Origin: Deinococcus murrayi DSM 11303
GTDB lineage: Bacteria; Deinococcota; Deinococci; Deinococcales; Deinococcaceae
Length of the DNA stretch: 64,000 nucleotides
Direction of reading: 5' to 3'
NCBI RefSeq assembly: GCF_000482805.1
Contig: NZ_AXWT01000009.1
Location: 101,569-165,568, forward strand
Shown: positions 22,447 through 34,595 of the stretch, piece by piece
How the letters are laid out: every line of letters starts with the position of its first letter
How positions within the stretch are numbered: the stretch's first letter is position 1
Notes under the pieces: model-generated
The model's database searches: none
What the model saw: the letters and a program-made list of their open reading frames with translations, nothing else
Told to the model about the DNA's origin: nothing
Position numbers and translations under genes: made by a program

Positions 22447-24135
22447 ATGATTAAAGGAAAAGAACTGTTGGGCCGCAACATTGTGGCCATCAATACCGGC
22501 GAGCGCATCGACAGCGTGCGCGACCTCGTCTTTGACCACCAGGCCAATCAGGTGCTGGGCCTTCTCGTCGATGAGGGCGGATGGTTCCGCTCGGCGCGGG
22601 TGGTGCCTTTCGAGGCGATTCGCTCGGTCGGAGAAGATGCCATCATGGTGGACAGCGCCGATGCCGTCACCTCGACCCGCGAGGACGGACGCCTTGCCGA
22701 AGTGCTGGATTCCAACATCAGCCTCGTGGGCATGACCCTGCTGACGACCGACGGCCAGAACCTCGGCAAGATTGCGGACGTCTATTTTGACGAGCACACG
22801 GGCCGGGTCGAGGGCTATGAGGCGACGGGCGGCCTTTTTAGCGACCTCACGAGTGGCCGGACGTTTGTGCCCGCGCCCGAAGAGGTCCAGATTGGGCACG
22901 ACGCGGCCATTGTGCCCATCAGCGTGGCGACCGCCATGCAGGAGCAGGAGCCGGGCGGCCTCAAGGGGGCCTACCAGAGTGCTGCCGAGAGCGTCAAGCA
23001 GAGCTACGAGAACATCGCCGAAGCGACCAAGGAGCGCCAGAAGGAATACGTCATCGGCAAGACGGCGGGCGGGGACATCACCCTCGATGACGGCACCGTG
23101 ATTGTGCGCAAGGGCGAGACCATCACCGCCGAGCAGGCGGACCGTGCCGAACAGGTGGGCAAGCTGACCGCGCTCGCGACCGCCGCGACGGGTGGCGTGC
23201 TCTCTGAGGCGTACGGCAGCGCCAAGGAGCGGGTGCAAGAGGGTGTGGACGACCTGCGCGGGGCCAGCGCCGAGCGCCAAAAGGAATACGTCATCGGCAA
23301 GACCGCCGGAACCGACGTGACTGCCGAGGTCGCCGATGGGGTGCAGGAGGTTATCGTCCACCAGGGGACGGTCATCACCCCCTTCCACGCCGAGCGGGCC
23401 GAGCAAGCTGGGCGCTTGCCCGCGCTCGTCGCGGCGGCGGGGGGTGGCAGCCTCCAGGAAACGGTTCAGACCTTGACTGGACGGCGCGACCCCACCACCG
23501 TGGAGGACACCATCGGTCGCCGGGTTCGCAGCGACGTCCGGACGCCCACGGGCAACCTTCTCGCCGTGCAGGGCCAGATTGTTACCCCGGCCATCGCCGA
23601 GCGTGCCCGCTCTCTGGGGCTGGACGCAGCCCTCATCGCCGCGACGGTCGCCCCCCAGGCGGGTGGGGCGGGCACGGGCACCGCGGCAGCTCTCTCCGGG
23701 GGCGTGGCCAGCGTCAGCGAAGGCGCGAGCAATCTGCTGGAAAAGGCCAAAGCTTGGCTTGGCGACAAGCGTGAGGAGGCTGGGGAAGTCCTGGAGCAGC
23801 GCCAGCAGCAGCAGCTCGAACAGAAGGTCCGGGACGCTCTGGGCCGCCCGGTCACCCGCGTGATTCTGGCCCCCGACGACACCATCATCCTCAACGTCGG
23901 CGAAATCGTGACCCACAAGGCGATTGAGGCGGCGCGGGCCGGGGATGTGCTCGACATCCTGGTCGACAGCGTCAGCAAGGAAGAGCCGGTCATCGACCCC
24001 CTCGCCGTGCGTCCCCACGAGACCGGCGTCGCGGCCCTGGAGACCCAGCCGGACCCCACCGAGGGTCAGGCCGACGCCGCTGGCCGCGCCGGAAGCGAAG
24101 GGCTATCCCCCACCGACCCGCCCCGCCGGGCCTAA
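22447..24135 (+). CDS. PRC-barrel protein with four degenerate barrel-sandwich-like repeats
   Basis: 562 residues. Residues 1-160 hold two PRC-barrel units ([28 protein letters not shown]... and [36 protein letters not shown]). From about 190 there are four repeats of the form (G)(K/R)...D(I/V)....G..(I/V)...G..(I/V)T....ERA...G.L..L, at about 195-255, 280-345, 360-410 and 460-515; the first two are preceded by the same [13 protein letters not shown]. The tail is acidic and disordered. No signal peptide. PRC-barrels occur in photosynthetic reaction centre H and RimM; role here unknown. Confidence 0.8.
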   Translation: MIKGKELLGRNIVAINTGERIDSVRDLVFDHQANQVLGLLVDEGGWFRSARVVPFEAIRSVGEDAIMVDSADAVTSTREDGRLAEVLDSNISLVGMTLLTTDGQNLGKIADVYFDEHTGRVEGYEATGGLFSDLTSGRTFVPAPEEVQIGHDAAIVPISVATAMQEQEPGGLKGAYQSAAESVKQSYENIAEATKERQKEYVIGKTAGGDITLDDGTVIVRKGETITAEQADRAEQVGKLTALATAATGGVLSEAYGSAKERVQEGVDDLRGASAERQKEYVIGKTAGTDVTAEVADGVQEVIVHQGTVITPFHAERAEQAGRLPALVAAAGGGSLQETVQTLTGRRDPTTVEDTIGRRVRSDVRTPTGNLLAVQGQIVTPAIAERARSLGLDAALIAATVAPQAGGAGTGTAAALSGGVASVSEGASNLLEKAKAWLGDKREEAGEVLEQRQQQQLEQKVRDALGRPVTRVILAPDDTIILNVGEIVTHKAIEAARAGDVLDILVDSVSKEEPVIDPLAVRPHETGVAALETQPDPTEGQADAAGRAGSEGLSPTDPPRRA

Positions 24136-24146
24136 ACCTGTCGCGG

Positions 24147-24182
24147 CTGAGGGCGGCTTCCCCACGTCCGGGGAAGCCGCCC

Positions 24183-24186
<4 letters not shown>
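24147..24186. terminator. Bidirectional terminator
   Basis: 17-bp perfect stem (CTGAGGGCGGCTTCCCC / GGGGAAGCCGCCCTCAG) with a 6-nt loop between convergent genes. It includes the stop codon of the NatB-like permease. Confidence 0.8.
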
Positions 24187-26163
<1,977 letters not shown>

Positions 26164-26212
26164 GGTGCCTCCTGCCCCCCTTACGGGACAGGCGAAAGAA
26201 GCGTTGCCGCGT

Positions 26213-26404
26213 TCACATGGCGCCCGCGTCAAGGCTTGCTGGGCCTGAGCTGCTGCCCCTCTCACGCGGCCCTGAGAGACGAAGAGTACGCTGGAGGTCA
26301 GCCAGGACAGCGGAGAGCGGCTCTCCGTTCAACATTTCGTCAGCTGCGCTCATGCAGAAAAGCGCCGCATCTGTCACAATAGGAAAGTTGCGCTGACCGC
26401 GCAC
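26213..26404 (-). CDS. Small leaderless protein, 63 residues
   Basis: GTG-started short gene within the 314-bp gap before the winged-helix gene. TACACT lies exactly 8 nt before the GTG. The translation looks like a folded helical protein (PIVTDAALFCMSAADEMLNG then EPLSAVLADLQRTLRL). Third-position GC is lower than for neighbours, suggesting a recent or poorly expressed gene. No family recognised. Confidence 0.5.
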   Translation of the reverse strand: MRGQRNFPIVTDAALFCMSAADEMLNGEPLSAVLADLQRTLRLSGPRERGSSSGPASLDAGAM

Positions 26405-26412
26405 TTGGACTG

Positions 26413-26418
26413 AGTGTA
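26413..26418 (-). promoter_or_regulatory. -10 element of the 63-residue gene
   Basis: TACACT on the minus strand, 8 nt before the GTG at 26404. Confidence 0.5.
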
Positions 26419-26477
26419 GAACCCCGTATCACCGCTGGAGGGGCGACGGCCCGCTTCAGTCGTCTGGAGGATAGCGC

Positions 26478-26987
26478 ATGTTCAACCCCCCCACCCTCGA
26501 AGACCTGCAAGAAACCCGGCGTGCCAACGAAAAGCTCGTTCTCAAGGCGCTGGAAAGCAAGCCGGAGTGGGTCGAGACCGAACTGGCCAAGACCACGGGC
26601 CTTGCGCTGTCGCACTTGCGGGCGGCCCTCGCCAGCCTGCTGGACCAGGGCCGGGTGCGCCGCTTGCCGGGCACCGGCACCCGCGCCGTGTACGGCCTCG
26701 CTGACCCCGGTCTCGCGGACGTGCCCGCGACGCCTCTCACCGAGGATGCCAAGCGCGTGCGCGACTATCTCGAAGGCCGCGCCGACAGCGCCCTCTACAT
26801 GAGCGAGCAGCTGCGCATGTCCCGTGATGATGTGATGGCGGCCCTCTCGCTCCTGAACGCGCACGGCATGATTACCTGCACCTTTGTGGGCAGCCTGGTG
26901 ATTTTCCGCCTCAAGGAAGCGCAGGCCCTGGGGCAAGAGCAGGCCCCCACTGCCCCCGCTTCCGGCAAGAAAAAGCAAGTTGCCTGA
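26478..26987 (+). CDS. Duplicated winged-helix DNA-binding protein
   Basis: 169 residues arranged as two winged-helix-like units. Residues about 14-75 (RRANEKLVLKALESKPEWVETELAKTTGLALSHLRAALASLLDQGRVRRLPGTGTRAVYGLA) have a clear recognition helix and wing; about 90-145 (EDAKRVRDYLEGRADSALYMSEQLRMSRDDVMAALSLLNAHGMITCTFVGSLVIFRL) repeat the pattern. The tail is Lys-rich. Likely a transcription factor or nucleoid-associated protein; targets unknown. GGAGG lies 8 nt before the ATG and a terminator follows. Confidence 0.75.
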   Translation: MFNPPTLEDLQETRRANEKLVLKALESKPEWVETELAKTTGLALSHLRAALASLLDQGRVRRLPGTGTRAVYGLADPGLADVPATPLTEDAKRVRDYLEGRADSALYMSEQLRMSRDDVMAALSLLNAHGMITCTFVGSLVIFRLKEAQALGQEQAPTAPASGKKKQVA

Positions 26988-27010
26988 CCCCCTCTTGCCA
27001 CCTCTCTCTT

Positions 27011-27036
27011 GGCCTCCCGCTGCGGAGGCCTTTTTT
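27011..27036 (+). terminator. Rho-independent terminator
   Basis: GGCCTCC-6 nt-GGAGGCC followed by TTTTTT. Confidence 0.92.
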
Positions 27037-27074
27037 ATCGGGGGGTGCTGACCGGGCGCAGACCGGGCCTCTGT

Positions 27075-27080
27075 TATGCT
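27075..27080 (+). promoter_or_regulatory. -10 element of the DarA-like gene
   Basis: TATGCT preceded by an extended-10 TG, 7 nt before the ATG at 27088. It decides that start over an in-frame ATG at 27076. Confidence 0.65.
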
Positions 27081-27087
27081 GAGCTTC

Positions 27088-27417
27088 ATGAAGCTCGTGC
27101 TCGCCGTGATTCAGGATGCCGACGCCGCCGCGCTGATTCGGGTGCTGTCGGAAAACGCCTTTGAGGTCACCAAACTTGCCAGCACGGGCGGCTTCCTGCG
27201 CGAGGGCAACACCACCCTGATGATTGGGGTTCCCGATACCCGCATGGAAGAACTCAAGCGCCACGTCGCGCAGACTTGTCGCACCCGCACTCGCCTTGTC
27301 ACCCCCGGCGTGCCGGTGGGCGAGGGCGGCGAGGGCATGGCCGCCGACCCGGTGGAAGTCGCGGTGGGGGGCGCGGTGATGTTCGTGCTGGGCGTGCAGG
27401 AGTTCGTCAAGGTCTGA
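27088..27417 (+). CDS. darA: DarA/PstA-type PII-like protein (c-di-AMP receptor family)
   Basis: 109 residues, the exact family size. The sequence [54 protein letters not shown] carries the PII-like ferredoxin fold with the conserved TGGFL..GNTTL loop that binds cyclic di-AMP in Firmicutes DarA. The C-terminal [21 protein letters not shown] is the last strand region. Ligand in this lineage is inferred from homology. Convergent with polA. Confidence 0.85.
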   Translation: MKLVLAVIQDADAAALIRVLSENAFEVTKLASTGGFLREGNTTLMIGVPDTRMEELKRHVAQTCRTRTRLVTPGVPVGEGGEGMAADPVEVAVGGAVMFVLGVQEFVKV

Positions 27418-27431
27418 GGTTGGGCGAACTC

Positions 27432-27451
27432 CAGGGCGTCACGTTGCCCTG
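27432..27451. terminator. Weak hairpin between darA and polA
   Basis: CAGGGC-8 nt-GCCCTG between convergent stops, without a T-run. Confidence 0.35.
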
Positions 27452-27476
27452 AAGCCCGCCCATCCGCTCCGCCCGA

Positions 27477-30194
<2,718 letters not shown>

Positions 30195-30200
30195 GCGGGC

Positions 30201-30206
30201 ATTCTA
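30201..30206 (-). promoter_or_regulatory. -10 element of polA
   Basis: TAGAAT on the minus strand, 6 nt before the ATG at 30194. Confidence 0.6.
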
Positions 30207-30261
30207 GGGGGCACCTGGCTTCCCCTTTCTGCTGCCGTGTCCGTGCCCTGTCGGTGGCCCG

Positions 30262-31176
30262 TCAGTGCTCGTGGGGGACGTCCCTGAGGCCGTCGGGCGT
30301 GATAAGGCGCTCGACGATGGGGAAGGTCTCTAGGCCCTGCGCCGCGACGTTGGCGAGGGCGTAGGCATCGGCCGCCGCGTAGTCCACGCTGTAGCCCAGG
30401 TCGGCGAGCGCTCCCAGCGTGAGGCGGCTGAGCGGCATATGGCCCCGGCTCACGAAGCCCGTCATCAGCTCGGCCCCAAAGACGGCCTTTTTCCAGTGGC
30501 CGCACTTGGTGCCCTCGCTGTAGCTGTCCTCGACGGGCACAGCGGGAGCGAGGCCGCCCAGCGCCCGGTACTGGGCCAGGCCCGCCGTCCCGGTGTACCG
30601 CACTTGGGTCGCGCTCGCGCAGGGGGTCGCGTTCGCGGCCAAGAACTTGTCCCACAGGGTGCCATTGGCCTCTAGGCTCGCCAGGTCCGCTGCGTCGAAC
30701 TGCATCTCGCCCCACAGCGGCAGGGTGGTGCCGGGCCGCACCTGCCGCGGCCCAGCCTGCCCCAGCACCTTGCCAGGGCCATCGATGGGTACGCTGCTCG
30801 CCACAATCAGGAGGTCATCGACCGTGACCCGCGCCCCGGTGGAAATCTGCACGCCCGGCACGTCCGGCAGGCCCGCCGCAATGACCTGCGCCCAGCGCTC
30901 TGCCGCCTGCGAGAAGGCCGCTTGTTGCGCTGGGGTCAACGTGCTGCCCGGCGCAAAGACCACCGTGATGCTGAAGGGGTCCGTGCTGGGGGCCGGGGCG
31001 GGGGGCGCAGGCGCAGCGAGCACCGTCACCGTGAGGCTGGCCCGCTGGCTGCTGTCGGCCACGCTCGTGGCGGTGACGGTGGCGGTTCCAGGGGCAGCGG
31101 CAGGGGGGAGCGCGGACGGCCCGCAGGCGCTGAGGCCGAGGACGAGGCAGAGGGTCAGGCGCAGGGCACGGGGCAT
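30262..31176 (-). CDS. Leishmanolysin-related lipoprotein lacking HExxH
   Basis: 304 residues. Lipobox LSAC (C18), then a Thr/Ala/Pro linker with the end of an Ig-like domain (GTATVTATSVADSSQRASLTVTV), then a metallopeptidase-like region. The segments GEMQFDAADLASLEANGTLWDKFL and FGAELMTGFVSRG..PLSRLTLGALADLGYSVDYAAAD match bacterial leishmanolysin-like (M8) proteins. The zinc-binding HExxHxxG expected between the LEANG and GTLW segments is absent; the two are directly fused, indicating an in-frame deletion. Probably a surface binding protein or inactive enzyme. Confidence 0.7.
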   Translation of the reverse strand: MPRALRLTLCLVLGLSACGPSALPPAAAPGTATVTATSVADSSQRASLTVTVLAAPAPPAPAPSTDPFSITVVFAPGSTLTPAQQAAFSQAAERWAQVIAAGLPDVPGVQISTGARVTVDDLLIVASSVPIDGPGKVLGQAGPRQVRPGTTLPLWGEMQFDAADLASLEANGTLWDKFLAANATPCASATQVRYTGTAGLAQYRALGGLAPAVPVEDSYSEGTKCGHWKKAVFGAELMTGFVSRGHMPLSRLTLGALADLGYSVDYAAADAYALANVAAQGLETFPIVERLITPDGLRDVPHEH

Positions 31177-31271
31177 GGGGGATAAGGCCTCCCAGGTGGA
31201 GTGGCGTGCCTTCACCCTAGCTTCAGAGACCTGGCAAAACTCTGACCTCCCAGGGGGACGGTGCCGCCCGG

Positions 31272-32603
31272 TCAGGCGCCCTGTCCCCGTGCCTTCACCA
31301 CCCCGGCCAGGGTGCGGGCAATCTCGTGGATTTCGGCCTCGTCCGGACCCTCTACCATCACCCGAATCAGGTTTTCGGTGCCGCTGGGCCGCAGGTTGAC
31401 CCGGCCCCGCCCACTCAGGCGGCTTTCTGCCTCGCTGACGGCGGCCTGTACCGCTCCGTCGCAGGCGATGGCCTTTTTGTCGGCCACCCGCACGTTGACG
31501 AGGGTCTGCGGAAACATCATCAGGTCGTCATGCAGCTCGTCGAGGGTGGTGCCCAGCTTTTGCATGTGCCCCAAGGTCAGCAGCGCCGTGAGCACGCCGT
31601 CTCCGGTGGGGGATACGTCGAGGAACAGCATATGCCCGCTTTGCTCGCCGCCCAGGGTCAGGCCCTGTTCGAGCAGCCGCTCGTGAACGTAGCGGTCGCC
31701 CACGGCGGTGCGCTCCAGGCGTGCTCCGGCCTCCTTCAGCTTGACCTCTAGGCCCATATTCGCCATCAGGGTGGTCACCACCGCCGCTTCTCCCCGCGCG
31801 CGTGCCCCCAGCAGCAGCATATGGTCGCCGTGCACGACGTTGCCGCGTGAGTCCACGAAAAGGGCGCGGTCGGCGTCCCCGTCAAAGGCCACGCCGAGGT
31901 CATAGTCCCCCTCGCGCACGATGCGCTGGAGGTGTTCCAGATGGGTCGAGCCGCAGCCCCGGTTGATGTTGCGGCCATCGGGCGTGGTGTACACCGCAAA
32001 GACGTCTGCCCCCGCCGCCTGAAAGACCTTCGGCCCCACCCGGTAGGCGGCCCCATTCGCGCAGTCCATCGCCACCTTGAGGCCCGTGAGGTCGGGGGCG
32101 TACCCGCGCAGGAAGCCGGTGTAGAGGCGCTCGGCCTCCGCGTAGTTGGTCACCGAGCCGAGGTCCACACCCGTGACGGGGGCGAGGCCGGGCACCTCGT
32201 CGATGGCGGCTTCAATCTCCAGCTCGGTCGCGTCGCTGAGCTTCTGGCCGCTCGGTCCGAAGAACTTGATGCCGTTGTCCTGGTACGGATTGTGCGAAGC
32301 ACTGATAACGACGCCCGCGTCCGCGCCGAGGGAACGGGTGAGGTAGCTCACGCCGGGGGTGGGCAGCACCCCCACGTGAATCACCGTGACGCCCCGGCTG
32401 GTTAGACCCGCCGCGAGCGCAGCTTCAAGCATGTCGCCGCTTTGCCGGGTGTCCTTGCCGATGACCACGCTGGCGCGGGGGTTTTGCCGCTTGAGCACCT
32501 CGCCCGCCGCCGCCCCCAGGGTCATCACCCACGCTGGAGTCAGGGGATGTTCGCCCGCCACCGCACGTACGCCGTCGGTGCCGAAATACTTCCGTTCGCT
32601 CAT
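31272..32603 (-). CDS. glmM: Phosphoglucosamine mutase
   Basis: 443 residues, full length. Converts glucosamine-6-phosphate to glucosamine-1-phosphate for UDP-GlcNAc and peptidoglycan synthesis. The N-terminal KYFGTDGVRAVAG, active-site S103 in VISASHNPYQDNGIKFF, the metal-binding loop FDGDADRALF, the sugar-binding GGEQSGH and the phosphate-binding RPSGTENLIRVMVEG are all present. Confidence 0.97.
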   Translation of the reverse strand: MSERKYFGTDGVRAVAGEHPLTPAWVMTLGAAAGEVLKRQNPRASVVIGKDTRQSGDMLEAALAAGLTSRGVTVIHVGVLPTPGVSYLTRSLGADAGVVISASHNPYQDNGIKFFGPSGQKLSDATELEIEAAIDEVPGLAPVTGVDLGSVTNYAEAERLYTGFLRGYAPDLTGLKVAMDCANGAAYRVGPKVFQAAGADVFAVYTTPDGRNINRGCGSTHLEHLQRIVREGDYDLGVAFDGDADRALFVDSRGNVVHGDHMLLLGARARGEAAVVTTLMANMGLEVKLKEAGARLERTAVGDRYVHERLLEQGLTLGGEQSGHMLFLDVSPTGDGVLTALLTLGHMQKLGTTLDELHDDLMMFPQTLVNVRVADKKAIACDGAVQAAVSEAESRLSGRGRVNLRPSGTENLIRVMVEGPDEAEIHEIARTLAGVVKARGQGA

Positions 32604-32651
32604 GATGGGCCATCATACGCGGGTGCGGGAACCCCCGGCCCTGCTGCCCCG

Positions 32652-32657
32652 TATCCT
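32652..32657 (+). promoter_or_regulatory. -10 element of the Gly/Ser/His-rich protein gene
   Basis: TATCCT, 5 nt before the ATG at 32663. Confidence 0.55.
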
Positions 32658-32662
32658 GGGCC

Positions 32663-32944
32663 ATGAGCGGATTTTCGGGCGGTTCCTTTTCCTTCGGTCG
32701 CAGCCACAGCCATGGACGCCGGGGCTTCGGGATGCTGGGCCACAGCCACAGCAGCGGGCATCGCCGGGGCGGATTTCTGGGCAGCCTGACCAGCCACAGC
32801 AGCGGCCACCGGGGCCGCTTTGTCGGGGGCGGGCACTACCGTCAGGTGCGGCGTTCCCGCGGGCTGGGTTGCTTGGGGGCCTGGGTGGTCGGCGCGGCCC
32901 TGACCGGGGGCACGCTGGCCGGGGTGTTTGCGCTGCTGGCGTGA
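32663..32944 (+). CDS. Gly/Ser/His/Arg-rich small membrane protein
   Basis: 93 residues. The first 65 are a low-complexity repeat of SHS, SGH, HRRGG and GRFV units (GRSHSHGRRGFGMLGHSHSS); residues 70-93 form one membrane helix. The His-rich cytosolic or exposed part could bind metal or nucleic acid; this is inference. Its TGA overlaps the GTG of the kinase-like gene (GTGA), which indicates translational coupling. Confidence 0.65.
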   Translation: MSGFSGGSFSFGRSHSHGRRGFGMLGHSHSSGHRRGGFLGSLTSHSSGHRGRFVGGGHYRQVRRSRGLGCLGAWVVGAALTGGTLAGVFALLA

Positions 32945-33921
32945 GGTTGGCTGCCCTTCTCGGCGACTTGCGGCGGCTTTCGCGTCCCGGCCCGGTGCGC
33001 TCGGCGCGGGTGTGGCCGGACGACCTGCGGGCCGCCTTTCCCGGCACGCGGCGCTTGCGCGAAGCCTGGGTGGGGGAGGGGGCGGCCTTTGCCCGGTACG
33101 CGGGCGAGTGCGGCCCCCTCTTTTTGAAGTACCTCCCGGCGGGTTGGCGCGACGAGCGGGCCTACCGCAGGCTGCGGCGCGAGGCGAGCTACCTGCGCGA
33201 CCTCGCGCCCCGCTCGCCGGTGCCGCACGCCCCCCTGCGCCACGCGGCGAGCGACCCGGCGCGGCTGGGCGCACACCTCGTCACCCAGGACCTGACAGAC
33301 GTGACCACGGGCTGGGGGGCCTTTGCGAGCGACGCCGAGCGGGAGGAGGCGCTCGAGCAGGTCGTGCGGCTGCTCGCCCGGCACCACGCCTTTTGGCTGG
33401 ACCGCCCCGAACTGCGCGGGGGCTGGGCCTGGGACCCAGCGCGGGCCGTGCGGCAGGCGGGGCGGGTGGAGGTGGCTCCCTCCTGGACTCCGGCGGAGGC
33501 CGCGGCGGTGCGGGAGGCCGCCGCCGCCCTCCCCGCGCTGCTGGCCGCCACCCGTGGGGTCACCCTCGCCCACGGCGACCTGCACGCTGGACAGGTGCTG
33601 TGGGCGAGGGCGGACGGGTCGCCCCTTCTCATCGACTACGGGCAAACGCACGCCGCGCCGCTGGGCGAGGACCTCGCCCACCTGCTGTACGTGCGGCTCG
33701 CTGCCCCGGAGCGCACCCGCCTCGGCCCCCGGCTGCGCGGCGCGTACCTGCAAGAACTGGCCGCCTACGGTATTCGCCGCACGGAGGCGCAGTGGCAGGC
33801 GGAGGAACGGGCGGGCCTCGCCCTAAACGTGCTGGCGACGGCGGCGCAGGTCAGGCGCGACCCTGGCAGCGGCGTGCGGGAGGCGCTCGTGCGGGTAGCG
33901 GCGGGGTGGCACGGGGGGTAG
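32941..33921 (+). CDS. Aminoglycoside-phosphotransferase-like (APH) kinase
   Basis: 326 residues with an APH/choline-kinase fold. Brenner motif LAHGDLHAGQVLW retains the catalytic Asp but has Gln where Asn normally binds magnesium. The LLIDYGQ motif replaces DFG. The nucleotide-binding N-lobe is divergent (GPLFLKYLPAGWRDERAYRRLRREASYL). Function could be phosphorylation of a sugar, amino alcohol or drug-like metabolite; no specific substrate is apparent. A GTG start at 32941 coupled to the preceding TGA was chosen rather than the much longer open frame, which reads through the upstream gene out of frame. Confidence 0.75.
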   Translation: MRLAALLGDLRRLSRPGPVRSARVWPDDLRAAFPGTRRLREAWVGEGAAFARYAGECGPLFLKYLPAGWRDERAYRRLRREASYLRDLAPRSPVPHAPLRHAASDPARLGAHLVTQDLTDVTTGWGAFASDAEREEALEQVVRLLARHHAFWLDRPELRGGWAWDPARAVRQAGRVEVAPSWTPAEAAAVREAAAALPALLAATRGVTLAHGDLHAGQVLWARADGSPLLIDYGQTHAAPLGEDLAHLLYVRLAAPERTRLGPRLRGAYLQELAAYGIRRTEAQWQAEERAGLALNVLATAAQVRRDPGSGVREALVRVAAGWHGG

Positions 33922-33933
33922 TGGCGGCTTCTC

Positions 33934-34536
33934 CTACCGCTCCATGCTCGGCACCCCCGGCGACACCCAGGGATTTCCCCGCAGCAGGAAACGCCACGGC
34001 AGGTGCTTGCCCGCGAGCAGGCCGACGCGGGGGGTGACCCCGACCCCCTCGTCGGGAATGGGTGGGCCGGGCAGCAGATGCAGGGCCGGACCGTCCACGG
34101 GCTGCTCGGTCACCCGTTCAGGATTCAGCCCCAGCGCGTAGACGAGCTTGGCCGGGCCGTTCGTGAGGTCGCGCTCGCGGGTGACGGGGCGGTGGGTCAG
34201 CATGTGGCCGCGGCCCTCTACTGGCTCTAGCGCCCGCAGGAGGACGCTGGCGGGAACCCCCTCTTCCCGGCAGGAGACTTGCAGCAGGGGGTGGCCGTGC
34301 GCGGTCCAAAAGAGCCAGCGGCCCGGCGGAACGGCCATCGCCAGGGTGCGGACCCGGTGAAAGCGCCCCGCGGTGCAGGCCGGGTCACGGGGGCAGTCGT
34401 AGGCTTCAGTCTCGACCACCCGCCCCGCGAGCACCTCGCCCCCCGGCAAGGTCCGCACCAGGGTGGCCCCCAGCAGCTCGCGGGCGACCTCCACCGGGTC
34501 GCGGTCAAAGAACGCGGCACAGAGGGGCGCGGGCAT
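33934..34536 (-). CDS. 3-methyladenine DNA glycosylase (AAG/MPG family)
   Basis: 200 residues, matching bacterial AAG-type alkyladenine glycosylases in base-excision repair. The core ARELLGATLVRTLPGGEVLAGRVVETEAYDCPRDPA contains the catalytic Glu in VETEAY. PWRFL, the LTNGPAKLVYALGL segment (NGPAKLC..LGI in the family) and PRVGL near the end fit the family. The strand usually reading YGMHYC.NV is divergent here (TAHGHPLLQVSC). The ATG is supported by TACCCT 6 nt upstream. Confidence 0.88.
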   Translation of the reverse strand: MPAPLCAAFFDRDPVEVARELLGATLVRTLPGGEVLAGRVVETEAYDCPRDPACTAGRFHRVRTLAMAVPPGRWLFWTAHGHPLLQVSCREEGVPASVLLRALEPVEGRGHMLTHRPVTRERDLTNGPAKLVYALGLNPERVTEQPVDGPALHLLPGPPIPDEGVGVTPRVGLLAGKHLPWRFLLRGNPWVSPGVPSMER

Positions 34537-34542
34537 GGTCCC

Positions 34543-34548
34543 AGGGTA
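34543..34548 (-). promoter_or_regulatory. -10 element of the glycosylase gene
   Basis: TACCCT on the minus strand, 6 nt before the ATG at 34536. Confidence 0.55.
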
Positions 34549-34581
34549 ACGGCGGTGAGGATGCCGTGAGGGGGCGTCCCG

Positions 34582-34587
34582 TACACT
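34582..34587 (+). promoter_or_regulatory. -10 element of the deacetylase-barrel gene
   Basis: TACACT, 8 nt before the GTG at 34596. It decides that start over one 30 nt upstream. Confidence 0.6.
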
Positions 34588-34595
34588 CTTCCCTC

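Noticed and set aside
32386..33921. 511-codon version of the APH-like kinase
   Set aside because: The first 185 codons run antisense to glmM and through the Gly/Ser/His-rich gene in another frame; the GTG at 32941 is coupled to the preceding stop.
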